Shown here: in pieces, positions 24,323-33,595 of the stretch
Layout: each line of letters starts with the position of its first letter
Position numbering within the stretch: the stretch's first letter is position 1
NCBI GenBank assembly: GCA_048549915.1
Contig: JBLYYE010000006.1
Coordinates: forward strand, 1-47,975
Reading direction: 5' to 3'
From: LSUCC0057 sp048549915
GTDB taxonomy: Bacteria > Pseudomonadota > Gammaproteobacteria > Pseudomonadales > Porticoccaceae
DNA length: 47,975 nt
The notes under the pieces: generated by a model
Told to the model about the DNA's origin: nothing
The model's input: only the letters and a program-made list of their open reading frames with translations
The model's database searches: none
Made by a program: the position numbers and the translations under genes

Positions 24323-26371
24323 TTAAGACTCCCACCCAGCGAGCTTTTGCAGGAATTCGCTCTCATCAATCACTTTAACGCCTGCAGCTTCGGCTTTGGA
24401 GAGTTTGCTGCCAGCGCCGGGGCCGGCAACTAGACAGCTGGTTTTAGCTGATACAGAACCGGCCACTTTAGCGCCCAAGGCCTGCAAGCGCTCCTTGGCC
24501 TCAGATCTGCCCATTTGGGTCAAGGTGCCTGTTACCACCCAGGTCTCTCCATTGAGCGGCAGCTGGTCGGTATCGACAGAGGCCACTGGCGGCCAATTGA
24601 CACCGGCTTGTTGCAGAGCGCGCACGATGGCTATGTTATCTGGATTAATGAAAAATTCACGCACTCGCGATGCCACTATGGGGCCGACATCATCTACCTC
24701 TAAAAGCTGCTCAGTGGTCGCTGCCAGCAGTGCCTCTAAATCTCCAAAAGCCGCTGCGAGTGCCCCTGCTGTCGCTTCGCCCACTTCGCGAATACCCAGC
24801 GAGTAAATAAATTTGGCCAGCGTGGTAGTGCGACTGGCATCAATTGCAGCTATGAGGTTTTGTGCCGATTTTTCGCCCAACCGCTCAAGCGCTGTCAGTT
24901 GGCTAGCGGTCAGATCAAATAGATCGGCTACTGAGAATATCACCTCGCTGTCGACGAGCTGGTCGACTAATTTGTCCCCCAGTCCGTCAATATCCATCGC
25001 TTTGCGCGAGGCGAAATGTTTAATCGCCTGCTTGACTTGAGCAGCGCAAAACAGACCACCGGTGCAGCGCGAGACCGCTTGGTCGCTATCGCGCTCAACA
25101 CTGGAGTGGCAGACTGGGCAGCGCTCAGGAAAAACGTAGGGCGCAGCACCGCAGACTCGCTTTGCAGCCACCACACCTACGACTTGCGGAATAACATCAC
25201 CCGCGCGCCGGACTATGACCGTATCGCCGTGACAGAGATCAAGCCGCGCCATCTCATCGCGGTTGTGCAAGGTGGCATTGCTCACGGTGACACCGCCGAC
25301 AAATACAGGTTGCAAACGCGCCACCGGGGTTACCGCACCGGTGCGGCCAACTTGGTACTCGACATCAAGCAGTGTTGTAAGCTGCTCTTGTGCCGGGAAT
25401 TTGCGAGCGATGGCCCAGCGCGGTGCACGCGCGACACTGCCCAAACGACGCTGCAAATCGAGCGCATCAACTTTGTAAACTATGCCATCAATATCGTAGG
25501 GAAGACTATCGCGTTTGACTGCTAAGCGTTGATAGTAGTCATTACAAGCCTCTACACACTCCACACGCTCAGAGAGCGGATTGATCGGCAGCCCCCAATC
25601 AGCCAAAGCCGCTAGCATCTGGGTGTGGCTGGCAGGTGTGCCTCCGCTGACTACGAGATCACCGACACTGTAGCAGCACAGCAACAGCGGGCGCGCTGCG
25701 GTAATACGGCTATCTAGTTGGCGCAGGCTACCCGCCGCGGCATTGCGCGGGTTAACAAACGGTTTTTCTCCCGCTTGCCGAGCGCGTCGGTTAAAGGCCT
25801 CAAAACCCATCCGCGACATATAAATTTCACCGCGAACTTCGACTCTCTCGGGAACCTCGTTACCTGTAAGGCGCAGCGGAACATTTTTAATAGTTTTTAC
25901 ATTCTGAGTGATGTCCTCACCGCGACTCCCGTCACCTCGGGTGGCTGCGCGCACGAGCTCTCCAGATTGATAGAGAATGCTCACAGCTACACCATCTAGT
26001 TTGGGCTCGCAGGCGAATGCAATTGGCTCACTTTGCTTGAGACGCTCTTCTAGGCGCGCGGCAAAATCATCAAAGTCTTGATCGCTAAAAGCATTGTCTA
26101 ACGACAACATGGGCGTGGTGTGCTCAACCTGGACAAAATTTTCCAGCGGCGCACCACCCACCCTTTGGGACGGCGAATTAGCCGAAACTTGGCCGGGGTT
26201 GTCTGCTTCAAAATTCTTCAACTGCTGATAGAGCCGATCGTACTCGGCGTCTGGCACAGTGGGTGCATCAAGCACATAGTAGCGATAGGCGTAGTCGCTG
26301 AGCAGCTCAACCAGCTGTAAATAACTCTCGGTGTCGAGACGGTGTGGCGGAGTTTCTGAGCTAGATATCAC
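24323..26371 (-). CDS. ligA: NAD-dependent DNA ligase
   Basis: 682 residues (family ~670). Domain Ia YAYRYYVLDAPTVPDAEYDRL binds NAD; the adenylation lysine lies in CEPKLDGVAVS (~residue 120); an OB domain follows; a four-cysteine zinc finger runs from CPVCHSS to RCTGGLFC; then helix-hairpin-helix repeats (ALERLGEKSAQNLIAAI, EVDDVGPIVASRV) and a C-terminal BRCT domain (GETWVVTGTLTQMGRSEAKE). It seals nicks in replication and repair. GTG start overlaps the zipA stop by four bases, the conserved smc-zipA-ligA order. Confidence 0.98.
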   Translation of the reverse strand: MISSSETPPHRLDTESYLQLVELLSDYAYRYYVLDAPTVPDAEYDRLYQQLKNFEADNPGQVSANSPSQRVGGAPLENFVQVEHTTPMLSLDNAFSDQDFDDFAARLEERLKQSEPIAFACEPKLDGVAVSILYQSGELVRAATRGDGSRGEDITQNVKTIKNVPLRLTGNEVPERVEVRGEIYMSRMGFEAFNRRARQAGEKPFVNPRNAAAGSLRQLDSRITAARPLLLCCYSVGDLVVSGGTPASHTQMLAALADWGLPINPLSERVECVEACNDYYQRLAVKRDSLPYDIDGIVYKVDALDLQRRLGSVARAPRWAIARKFPAQEQLTTLLDVEYQVGRTGAVTPVARLQPVFVGGVTVSNATLHNRDEMARLDLCHGDTVIVRRAGDVIPQVVGVVAAKRVCGAAPYVFPERCPVCHSSVERDSDQAVSRCTGGLFCAAQVKQAIKHFASRKAMDIDGLGDKLVDQLVDSEVIFSVADLFDLTASQLTALERLGEKSAQNLIAAIDASRTTTLAKFIYSLGIREVGEATAGALAAAFGDLEALLAATTEQLLEVDDVGPIVASRVREFFINPDNIAIVRALQQAGVNWPPVASVDTDQLPLNGETWVVTGTLTQMGRSEAKERLQALGAKVAGSVSAKTSCLVAGPGAGSKLSKAEAAGVKVIDESEFLQKLAGWES

Positions 26372-27228
26372 GCTTTATCCTGCGACCGCTGGCGCTGAAC
26401 GGCGACCGCACGAGCGCGCTGGCGGAGGTGATCGAGAGTTTGCCGAGTCATTGAACTGCGAGTCTCATCGAGCACCTGCAGCGATAGAGCCCCTGCAAGT
26501 TGATCAACCACTGTGATGAGTTTCTCAAGCGCTGCACTGGCATCGCTGACTTGGTTAAAATTCAGAAAAAGAGTCACTCCGGGTGTGGTTAGCTGTTCAA
26601 TTTCACGCAACTCAAAATTACCCGGTTTGACTGCATTGGCAAGACTAAATAGCAACTCTTCATCATCCCGATCATTAGCGTCTGCATAATAATGAAATAT
26701 CTTCATTTCACCATAGCGCAGACCTGCAGCTAACACTGCATCGCGCAGCGAGCCGCCCTGTATGGCACTACCCCGGGCAGCTAACAAATGTACAATAGCC
26801 ATCTCTTCACTGACAGCAGAACCCTTCACTGGTGACTGAGCAACTGAGCTGGAGGTTTCCGGTTCATCTTTAAACTCTAAGCTCTCCTGGGCAGGTTCGC
26901 GAAAAGCGGAAAGCGTAGCGCGTTCAATGGTCTGTTGGCGCAACTGCTCACCAAGGCGATTGACATCACTATCATCGCGCACGCCGACCACTCTTGAACC
27001 GCCAAAAGCTGAATCGGAGCCATCCAGCAAAGGATCCGCATCAAGTTGCTCTCCAAACAGACCCAATCCATCTGACGAACTGGTGTACGCCGATTTTTTA
27101 GCCTGCTTCGAGACCGCTATATTCTCATAACGACGCCGACGGGCACGGCGCACCTGATCGAGCACCAGGGCAACCGCAAATAGAGCGCCGATAGCAATAA
27201 CCAAATCCACCGCTTCGATATTGTCCAT
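26368..27228 (-). CDS. zipA: Cell division protein ZipA
   Basis: 286 residues. N-terminal membrane anchor LVIAIGALFAVALVLDQV (~8-25), then a strongly basic patch (RRARRRRYE), a long polar linker, and the C-terminal FtsZ-binding domain (~145-285: VHLLAARGSAIQGGSLRDAVLAAGLRYGEMKIFHYY). ZipA tethers and bundles FtsZ at the division ring; it occurs in gammaproteobacteria. I chose the second of two adjacent ATG codons (27228), five bases after AAGGAG. The gene follows smc by 44 bases and overlaps ligA. Confidence 0.95.
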   Translation of the reverse strand: MDNIEAVDLVIAIGALFAVALVLDQVRRARRRRYENIAVSKQAKKSAYTSSSDGLGLFGEQLDADPLLDGSDSAFGGSRVVGVRDDSDVNRLGEQLRQQTIERATLSAFREPAQESLEFKDEPETSSSVAQSPVKGSAVSEEMAIVHLLAARGSAIQGGSLRDAVLAAGLRYGEMKIFHYYADANDRDDEELLFSLANAVKPGNFELREIEQLTTPGVTLFLNFNQVSDASAALEKLITVVDQLAGALSLQVLDETRSSMTRQTLDHLRQRARAVAVQRQRSQDKA

Positions 27229-27272
27229 CATGGCTCCTTGCGTATCTGACAGTCACTCATAAAGCTCACCAA

Positions 27273-30200
27273 CTAAGCCTCAGCCAGAGCCGCAGCTTGA
27301 TTGACATCGACCGTAACTAGGCGCGAAACCCCCGCTTCATGCATTGTTACACCGATCAACTGATTGGCTACTTCCATCGGGATCTTGTTGTGAGTAATAA
27401 AGATGAACTGTACTTTTTCTGACATCTCCTCAACCATCTTGGCATAGCGACCCACATTGGCATCATCGAGTGGCGCGTCGACCTCATCGAGCATACAGAA
27501 CGGCGCTGGGTTGAGCTGGAAAATAGCGAACACCATGGCGATCGCGGTCAGCGCTTTCTCGCCACCTGAGAGCAGATGAATAGAAGCATTCTTTTTGCCG
27601 GGCGGGCGCGCCATCAGTGAAACACCGGTATCGAGCAGATCCTCTCCGGTCATCTCCAAGTAGGCGTGACCACCGCCAAAGAGTTTGGGGAAAAGCGCTT
27701 GAATATGTTTGTTGACCTCATCAAAGGTCTCTTTGAATCGCGTGCGCGTCTCTTTGTCAATTTTCTGTATGGCGCCCTCGAGTGTGCGCAATGCCTCTTC
27801 GAGCTCACCATTTTGTTGGTCTAGGTAATCTTTGCGCTCAGACTCAATCTTATATTCGTCAATCGCCGCCAAGTTGATCGGCCCCAAGCGCTGAATACGC
27901 GCCTCAATCTGCTCTATGCTCTGCTGCCACTCGCGCATATCTGCGCTTTCAGGGAGTGCTTCGAGCAGCGCCTCAAGAGAGTGATCTTTCTCTTCAATCT
28001 GCTGCGCTATGGTCTGGCTGAGGGTGGTAATCTCCTGTGCTGCTATGCGCTGCTGCTCTAACTTACCGCGCAGATCAAACAGCTCACGCTCTAGCTCCGC
28101 GCGTCTCTGCTCGTAGCCGCGCATCTGCTGCTCCAGCTCTTCATTGATCGCGCGCGCCTCTGCCAACTCGGTTTCGACGGCAATGCGCAGCTCTAGCTGT
28201 TCCTCTAACTCCGCGCGGTGGTTGTCGGAGGGATCTTCTTTAATTTCAAAAGCCGCTCGCAGCTGCTCGCGGCGCTCGGCCAACCGCTCAACCTGCACTT
28301 CAAGGCGACTGATACTCTCTTTGACAGAACTGAGTTGCGTCGTTAAGGAGCGCTCACGCATAGCCAACTCTTGCTGCTGATCGCGGTCTTGTCGTGCGCG
28401 CTGACGTATCTCGTCCAACGCTTGACGGACTGTGTCACGCTCAGCCATAAGCTCTTCACGCAGGGCGCTATCGCGCTCCATGAGATCCAGCGACTCTTGC
28501 AGTAGTGCGCGCGCCTCCGCGAGGCTCTCCTGCTCTTGACCGTACTGATCGCGAACCTCAGCCAGCTCGCCTTCGGCGCGCTGTTTGCGAGCCTTGTACT
28601 GCTCTATTTGCACCTCAAAACCACTCAGTTTAGAGCGCAATTCGGTGTACTGGCTCTGTTGCTCAGCATGCAGCGTTGCCGCATCCCGACGCTGCTCTTC
28701 GAGAGAGGCTATTTTCTCCTCCAACTGTGTCCGCGCAGCGGCGGCTCGCTCAATTTTTTCACTCTGCTTTTCTAGCTGCTGCTCAATTTTCTCCAACTCT
28801 TGCTTGCGCTGTAGCAAACCAGCACTGGCGTCTTTGTCGCGCGCCACGCGCAACCAGTTGGCACCCAACCAAACGCCGTCTTTTGTAACTACTGATTCGC
28901 CGGCTGCCAACTCGGGCTGAAGAGCGAGTGCAGCGACCAGATCATCGACGGCATAGACAGAGTCGAGCAGAGAGTTAGCGTGCTCACCGCGCACCAAACT
29001 GCTCAGGCGAACACCGTTGAGTTTAGATGTCTGCCCTGATGTTGGAGACGATACCAACAGTATTTCACCCTTGGCAAACGAGCTCAGTTTATCGATTTGA
29101 TCGGCGATAGAGTCAACCGCCACCGCTTGCAGATAGCTGCCAAGCACCGTCTCTACCGCCACTGTCCACTCGGCTTGCGGCTCAACTAAAGCCGCCAATC
29201 GTGGTTGCTCACTGAGACCTGACTGTTCGAGCCACTGGCGTTCGGAGTCATCGCCCATAGCCGCTTGCTGTAGTGCCTCCAAGGAAGATTGGCGCCCCTG
29301 CAGTTGGCGCTGTTCACTGCGCATCTGATCTAGCTCTGCAGCTAACTCACGGTCGTCGCGACGGCACTGCTCGACTTCTTCTTGCAGATCACTCTGGCGC
29401 GTACTAAGCTGCTCTCTGCGCATCTGAGCTTCGGCCAAACTCTCTTGCAATAGAGCGATTTCATCTTCTGCAGGAGATGCCTGGAACTCTTCGGCTTCGC
29501 TGCTCAGATTCGCTTGGCGCTCACTTAAACGGCGCAACATCTGCTCTAAATGCTGGATGCGCGACTGTTGCACTTCGGCCTGCTGGCGGGGCGACGCCGA
29601 GCTCTGATTAAACTCGTCCCAGCGTGACTGCCAGTTCGACATCTGTTGTTCAGCTTCTTCAAGTGCCTGAGCGGAGTCAGTGTGCGCCGCAGTAGCGAGC
29701 TCTAAATCGGGGAGCAATTGATCAAGTTCCGCTTGCCAACCCGCTGCGCGAGCACGGTCGGCGTGTAGATGCTGATCCGATTCAGCAAAACTGCTCTCAG
29801 TCTGAGCGAGATCCTGCTGCAACTCACTGGCGCGCTGCTGTGCATGCTCAATCGCTTGCTCAATACGCGCCACATCGGCACCCACTTTATAAAAACGCGC
29901 TTGGACTTCATTGAAACGATCGCTCGCTTGCGTGTATTCATCGCGACCCTTTTCAATGTGCGTGTCACAGGCGGCGCGCTCTGTCACGATGCGCTCTTGC
30001 TCCACTTCCAGCTGGCCGATCACCTGGCGCTGTTGGCTGGCTGACTGTTCGTGCTGACGCCACTTCAGCGCCAGAAGTTCGGCACTCACTTGACGCTGTT
30101 CTTGTTTGTATTCTGCGTATTTTTCTGCAGCTTTAGCTTGCCGTTCTAGGCGCGCCAGCTGCCTGCCCAGCTCGTCGCGAATGTCCGTGAGTCGTTCGAG

Positions 30201-30770
30201 ATTCTCCATAGTGCGACGGATACGGCTCTCGGTATCTTTGCGCCGCTCTTTGTATTTGGATATCCCCGCTGCTTCTTCGATGTAGACGCGCAACTCATCG
30301 GGCTTGGACTCAATCAACCGCGAGATCATACCCTGTTCGATAATGGCATAACTGCGGGGGCCAAGGCCGGTACCCAAAAAAATGTCGGTGATATCGCGGC
30401 GGCGGCACTTATTGCCATTCAGGTAGTAGCTCGACTGACCGTCGCGTGTGACTTTACGGCGAATGGCAATTTCGTTGTAAGCCCCATACTCGCCACCTAA
30501 CGTGCCCGAGGAGTTGTCAAATACCAATTCTATCGAGGCTTGACCAACCGGCTTGCGGCCACCGCTGCCATTGAAAATAACATCGGTCATCGATTCGCCG
30601 CGAAGATTTTTGGCTGAAGATTCACCCATCACCCAGCGCACAGCATCGATGATATTAGATTTACCACAACCGTTAGGGCCTACAACCGCAGAGAGATTGC
30701 TCGGAAAGTGGACCGAAGTGGGGTCGACGAAAGATTTAAATCCAGCCAGTTTTATCGTTTTGAGGCGCAT
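27273..30770 (-). CDS. smc: Chromosome segregation protein SMC
   Basis: 1165 residues. Walker A GPNGCGKSNIIDAVRWVMGE near residue 32; two long coiled coils (~165-500 and ~650-1000) flanking a hinge around residues 505-640; C-terminal signature LLSGGEKALTAIAMVFAIF and Walker B PFCMLDEVDAPLDDANV. SMC dimers with ScpA and ScpB organise and segregate the chromosome. Normal length for the Pseudomonas-type protein. A weak promoter candidate lies ~80 bases upstream of the start. No mukBEF genes are seen in this window. Confidence 0.98.
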   Translation of the reverse strand: MRLKTIKLAGFKSFVDPTSVHFPSNLSAVVGPNGCGKSNIIDAVRWVMGESSAKNLRGESMTDVIFNGSGGRKPVGQASIELVFDNSSGTLGGEYGAYNEIAIRRKVTRDGQSSYYLNGNKCRRRDITDIFLGTGLGPRSYAIIEQGMISRLIESKPDELRVYIEEAAGISKYKERRKDTESRIRRTMENLERLTDIRDELGRQLARLERQAKAAEKYAEYKQEQRQVSAELLALKWRQHEQSASQQRQVIGQLEVEQERIVTERAACDTHIEKGRDEYTQASDRFNEVQARFYKVGADVARIEQAIEHAQQRASELQQDLAQTESSFAESDQHLHADRARAAGWQAELDQLLPDLELATAAHTDSAQALEEAEQQMSNWQSRWDEFNQSSASPRQQAEVQQSRIQHLEQMLRRLSERQANLSSEAEEFQASPAEDEIALLQESLAEAQMRREQLSTRQSDLQEEVEQCRRDDRELAAELDQMRSEQRQLQGRQSSLEALQQAAMGDDSERQWLEQSGLSEQPRLAALVEPQAEWTVAVETVLGSYLQAVAVDSIADQIDKLSSFAKGEILLVSSPTSGQTSKLNGVRLSSLVRGEHANSLLDSVYAVDDLVAALALQPELAAGESVVTKDGVWLGANWLRVARDKDASAGLLQRKQELEKIEQQLEKQSEKIERAAAARTQLEEKIASLEEQRRDAATLHAEQQSQYTELRSKLSGFEVQIEQYKARKQRAEGELAEVRDQYGQEQESLAEARALLQESLDLMERDSALREELMAERDTVRQALDEIRQRARQDRDQQQELAMRERSLTTQLSSVKESISRLEVQVERLAERREQLRAAFEIKEDPSDNHRAELEEQLELRIAVETELAEARAINEELEQQMRGYEQRRAELERELFDLRGKLEQQRIAAQEITTLSQTIAQQIEEKDHSLEALLEALPESADMREWQQSIEQIEARIQRLGPINLAAIDEYKIESERKDYLDQQNGELEEALRTLEGAIQKIDKETRTRFKETFDEVNKHIQALFPKLFGGGHAYLEMTGEDLLDTGVSLMARPPGKKNASIHLLSGGEKALTAIAMVFAIFQLNPAPFCMLDEVDAPLDDANVGRYAKMVEEMSEKVQFIFITHNKIPMEVANQLIGVTMHEAGVSRLVTVDVNQAAALAEA

Positions 30771-30828
30771 AATTGCTCAGCATCTTATTTTTATGGCCGG
30801 TTATTTTGTCCTTTCCAGTGGACGACCG

Positions 30829-30857
30829 GCACCGTTACTAAGCAGTCAATTTTACAC
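30829..30857 (-). promoter_or_regulatory. Weak sigma70 promoter candidate for smc
   Basis: On the minus strand TTAACA, 16 bases, then TAAAAT (4-5 of 6 matches in each element), in the 133-base gap between arfB and smc. Composition-driven matches are possible in this A/T-rich stretch. Confidence 0.3.
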
Positions 30858-30903
30858 GCTTTTGCGCTGCTGTTAAGTCTCTTGGCGGACCCCAAAAAAG
30901 AGC

Positions 30904-31317
30904 TTAAAAATCAACCTTGGCACGAGCCGATTTAATTGTGCTGCGACGTGTTTTACTCTCAAGCCTGCGCCGTTGTGATGCGCGTGTTGGGCGTGTGGGG
31001 CGGCGCACCTGAGGCACGTTGGCGGCACTGCGCAAAAGCTCGACCAAGCGCTCTACCCCCTCGCGACGATTCAGCTCTTGGGTGCGGTGGCGCTGACTTT
31101 TAATAACCACCACGCCCTCGCGCGTGATGCGCTTGTCTGTGCTAGCAAGCAAGCGCTGCTGCAGATAGTCGGGCAGCGATGAAGCGCCAATATCAAACCG
31201 CAAGTGCAGCGCTGAAGCCACTTTATTGACATTCTGCCCACCCGCGCCCTGTGCCCGGATTGCACTCCACTCGATTTCATCGGGGTTTAAATAAACTCCA
31301 GGGCGCAACTCAAACAC
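30904..31317 (-). CDS. arfB: Alternative ribosome-rescue factor ArfB (YaeJ)
   Basis: 137 residues, as in E. coli ArfB. A class-I release-factor-like domain with catalytic GAGGQNVNKVASALHLRFDI (GGQ, ~residues 25-30), then a basic tail (RRPTRPTRASQRRRLESKTRR) that enters the empty mRNA channel. It hydrolyses peptidyl-tRNA on stalled ribosomes. GTG start one base after the ccmI stop and no convincing ribosome binding site of its own, so it is probably translationally coupled to ccmI. It ends the ccm run; the next gene on this strand is smc, 133 bases away. Confidence 0.95.
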   Translation of the reverse strand: MFELRPGVYLNPDEIEWSAIRAQGAGGQNVNKVASALHLRFDIGASSLPDYLQQRLLASTDKRITREGVVVIKSQRHRTQELNRREGVERLVELLRSAANVPQVRRPTRPTRASQRRRLESKTRRSTIKSARAKVDF

Positions 31318-31318
31318 T

Positions 31319-32545
31319 TTAAGGAACCAGCTTCAATGACAACTGCGCAGTGCCATCAACTAGCGTGAATGGTTGCGAACGAACCACCTTGTCACCTTCT
31401 GAGGGCGTTGCAGAACCCGTCGCCGAAAGCCTGACGGAAATCATCAACTCATCAACATCACTCAGCGAACGTGCCGGAGTGAGCTGATCGGAAGCCGTAA
31501 TAGTGATTAATGGTGGTAGAGCTTGCGCACTAAATACCCGCGCCGCAATCGGCATGGGACGACCACCCGCCTCTACGATTGCAACAAAAATTCGCTGCCC
31601 GGGAAATAGTTCGAGCCCTGCATCCAGTGTCAGTGCCAACTCGATAGATACTGTGGCGGAATCTGCAGACAGGTCTACGGAAGGATCCTCTTGTTGCGCG
31701 AGCTGACGACTGCGTTCGATACCTGACTGAAGTGCTTGCCAACCAGGCCCTGAGCTATCTAGCCCCGCCTGAGCGCGCTGCCAATAGCTAATCGCGGTTG
31801 CATACTCCGCCATCTCAAACGCTTGCACACCCTTTAAACCGAGCACTGTTTGATCATTGGGCGCTAAGCCATACGCACGATCCAGGGCCAGATTAACGGC
31901 ATCAGTGAACTGTCGTTGGGCAGCAAAAAAGAGGGCTTGTGCGTGCTGAGCATGCAACCAACCATCTTCTGTAGCCCATTCGAGGGAGCTGCCGAAATAT
32001 TCTGCAGCGGTAGCAAATTCAGCACGCCCGAGCGCACGCTGAGCCAACAGATTCCAAAAATAAGCACTCTCAGGATTGCGTTTTAAACGCTCTTTAATCA
32101 GCCCTTCTAGCTGCTCCATTTCGGCGCCATTGCGACCCTCTAGGGAATCCAACTTGGCGGTAATTTCAAGATCGAGTTCAGCGCCGTAGTGGCGATAACT
32201 AACCCACACTGAAACAAACAAGCCGAGCGCCAGTATCGGCAGCAGCCACAGGCCTCGCGATGAGTTGGCAGAGGCAGCCCCACTGACTGTTTGGGTGTTA
32301 TCGATCAGCAACTGACCTAGGTCATTAAGACGCTGCTGGTATTCCTGCTGCTCAATTTCACCACTGGCATACTGCTCTTCGAGAAGCTCTTGCTGCTCGC
32401 GGTACAGAGCGATATTGGCCTCGCGACGGATCTGCTCCACTTGTTCTAAAGCGGCATCGGCAGAGGCATCCTGGCGGCGGCCGATGAACGGCCAAGCGAT
32501 GAAGCCCAAGGCTACTAAAGGAACAGTAATTTGAGCTGCTAACAT
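31319..32545 (-). CDS. ccmI: Cytochrome c maturation TPR protein CcmI
   Basis: 408 residues. N-terminal membrane segment (MLAAQITVPLVALGFIAWPF), a cytoplasmic segment with LYREQQELLEEQYASGEIEQQEYQQRL (typical CcmI leucine-zipper-like loop), a second membrane segment (LWLLPILALGLFVSVWVSY, ~100-118), TPR repeats (~155-280) and a C-terminal beta-rich domain. CcmI chaperones apocytochrome c to the haem lyase. The ATG at 32545 immediately follows the ccmH stop (TGATG); a GTG one codon earlier is also possible, both served by GGAG. Confidence 0.92.
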   Translation of the reverse strand: MLAAQITVPLVALGFIAWPFIGRRQDASADAALEQVEQIRREANIALYREQQELLEEQYASGEIEQQEYQQRLNDLGQLLIDNTQTVSGAASANSSRGLWLLPILALGLFVSVWVSYRHYGAELDLEITAKLDSLEGRNGAEMEQLEGLIKERLKRNPESAYFWNLLAQRALGRAEFATAAEYFGSSLEWATEDGWLHAQHAQALFFAAQRQFTDAVNLALDRAYGLAPNDQTVLGLKGVQAFEMAEYATAISYWQRAQAGLDSSGPGWQALQSGIERSRQLAQQEDPSVDLSADSATVSIELALTLDAGLELFPGQRIFVAIVEAGGRPMPIAARVFSAQALPPLITITASDQLTPARSLSDVDELMISVRLSATGSATPSEGDKVVRSQPFTLVDGTAQLSLKLVP

Positions 32546-33060
32546 CACTTTTTCTCCTCAATTGATGAATTTTTTTGACTCTCCAAGAGGGCGTCAACTT
32601 GACGTTGGAGCTCTTCAGGAGATGCCTTGGATGGCTCTGAGCTTGAGGCAGTGACTACTTTGGAGCGCCGGCGTATGACGAACAGCATGGCGATTCCGAT
32701 AAATAACAATAATGGGGGCAAACCCCATAGAACTGCAGTTGAAGAGTTCACTTCAGGGCGATAGAGGATGAATTCTGAATAACGAGAAACCAGTTCAGCT
32801 TTAATCTCTTTGTCACTCAAGCCTTTTTCTAGCAGTGCCCGCACTTCATTGCGAAGATCAATGGATATAGGTGAATTTGAATCGGCTAAATTTTGGTTTT
32901 GACACTTAGGGCAGCGCAACTCGACAATTAAACTTTGGTAGCGATCGCGCAGCTCGGGCTGACTAAACTCGACCACTTCGATACCTGCCTGAGCGGCAGA
33001 GCCAAACGCACATAGCAGGCAGAACAGCAGAGCTGCCATCAAATTTGAACGACTATTCAT
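32545..33060 (-). CDS. ccmH: Cytochrome c maturation protein CcmH
   Basis: 171 residues. Signal peptide (MAALLFCLLCAFGSAAQAG), then the thiol-redox motif LRCPKCQNQNLADSNSPI, ISIDLRNEVRALLEKGLSDKEI, YSEFILYRPEV, and a C-terminal membrane segment (GLPPLLLFIGIAMLFVI) with a cytoplasmic tail. The CPKC pair reduces the haem-binding cysteines of apocytochrome c. I start at the ATG at 33060, overlapping ccmG by eight bases; an in-frame start at 33207 would overlap ccmG by ~150 bases and lacks a signal peptide. Confidence 0.95.
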   Translation of the reverse strand: MNSRSNLMAALLFCLLCAFGSAAQAGIEVVEFSQPELRDRYQSLIVELRCPKCQNQNLADSNSPISIDLRNEVRALLEKGLSDKEIKAELVSRYSEFILYRPEVNSSTAVLWGLPPLLLFIGIAMLFVIRRRSKVVTASSSEPSKASPEELQRQVDALLESQKNSSIEEKK

Positions 33061-33595
33061 AATCCACCTGAGCGCTGTACTCTCTGTATAACTCACCCAA
33101 TTCGCCCGCCCAAATTCGCTCATCGACGACACCAACTCGGCGGTAGCGAACAATGCCCTGAGCATCGACAAGATAGGTTTCAGGCGCGCCGTAAACTCCC
33201 AAGTCAAAGCCTAGATCGCCCTGCGGATCAAAGAGGTTGAGCCTGTATGGGTCGCCGCGTTCATCCAGCCATTTTTGTGCGGCAAGACGGGTATCTTTGT
33301 AGTTGAGGCCGACAATCTTAACCCCTTGTTCTGCCAGCTGATTGAGCATGGCATGTTCTAATCGGCAGGCGAAGCACCAGGTTGCCCAGACATTGACCAA
33401 GGTGACCTCTCCGCGAAAATCTTGCAGAGTAACAAACGTTTCAGCTGATTCGACACTTTGCAACTCAAAGCTCGGGAACGGCTTGCCGATCAACGCTGAA
33501 GGCAGTTCTGTGGGATCATTGTTCAAACCGCGATACAAAAGGCCAGCCAGGATGGCAAAAATTGCCAGCGGCAGATAAAGTTTTAATCGACTCAT
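33053..33595 (-). CDS. ccmG: Thioredoxin-like protein CcmG (DsbE)
   Basis: 180 residues. N-terminal membrane anchor (LYLPLAIFAILAGLLYRGL), then a periplasmic thioredoxin fold: GKPFPSFEL, VNVWATWCFACRLEH and cis-proline GVYGAPETYLVD. It feeds electrons to CcmH/apocytochrome c. The redox motif is CFAC (Cys74, Cys77), with Phe-Ala where CcmG normally has Pro-Thr/Ser; both cysteines are kept. Overlaps ccmF (four bases) and ccmH. Confidence 0.95.
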   Translation of the reverse strand: MSRLKLYLPLAIFAILAGLLYRGLNNDPTELPSALIGKPFPSFELQSVESAETFVTLQDFRGEVTLVNVWATWCFACRLEHAMLNQLAEQGVKIVGLNYKDTRLAAQKWLDERGDPYRLNLFDPQGDLGFDLGVYGAPETYLVDAQGIVRYRRVGVVDERIWAGELGELYREYSAQVDYE

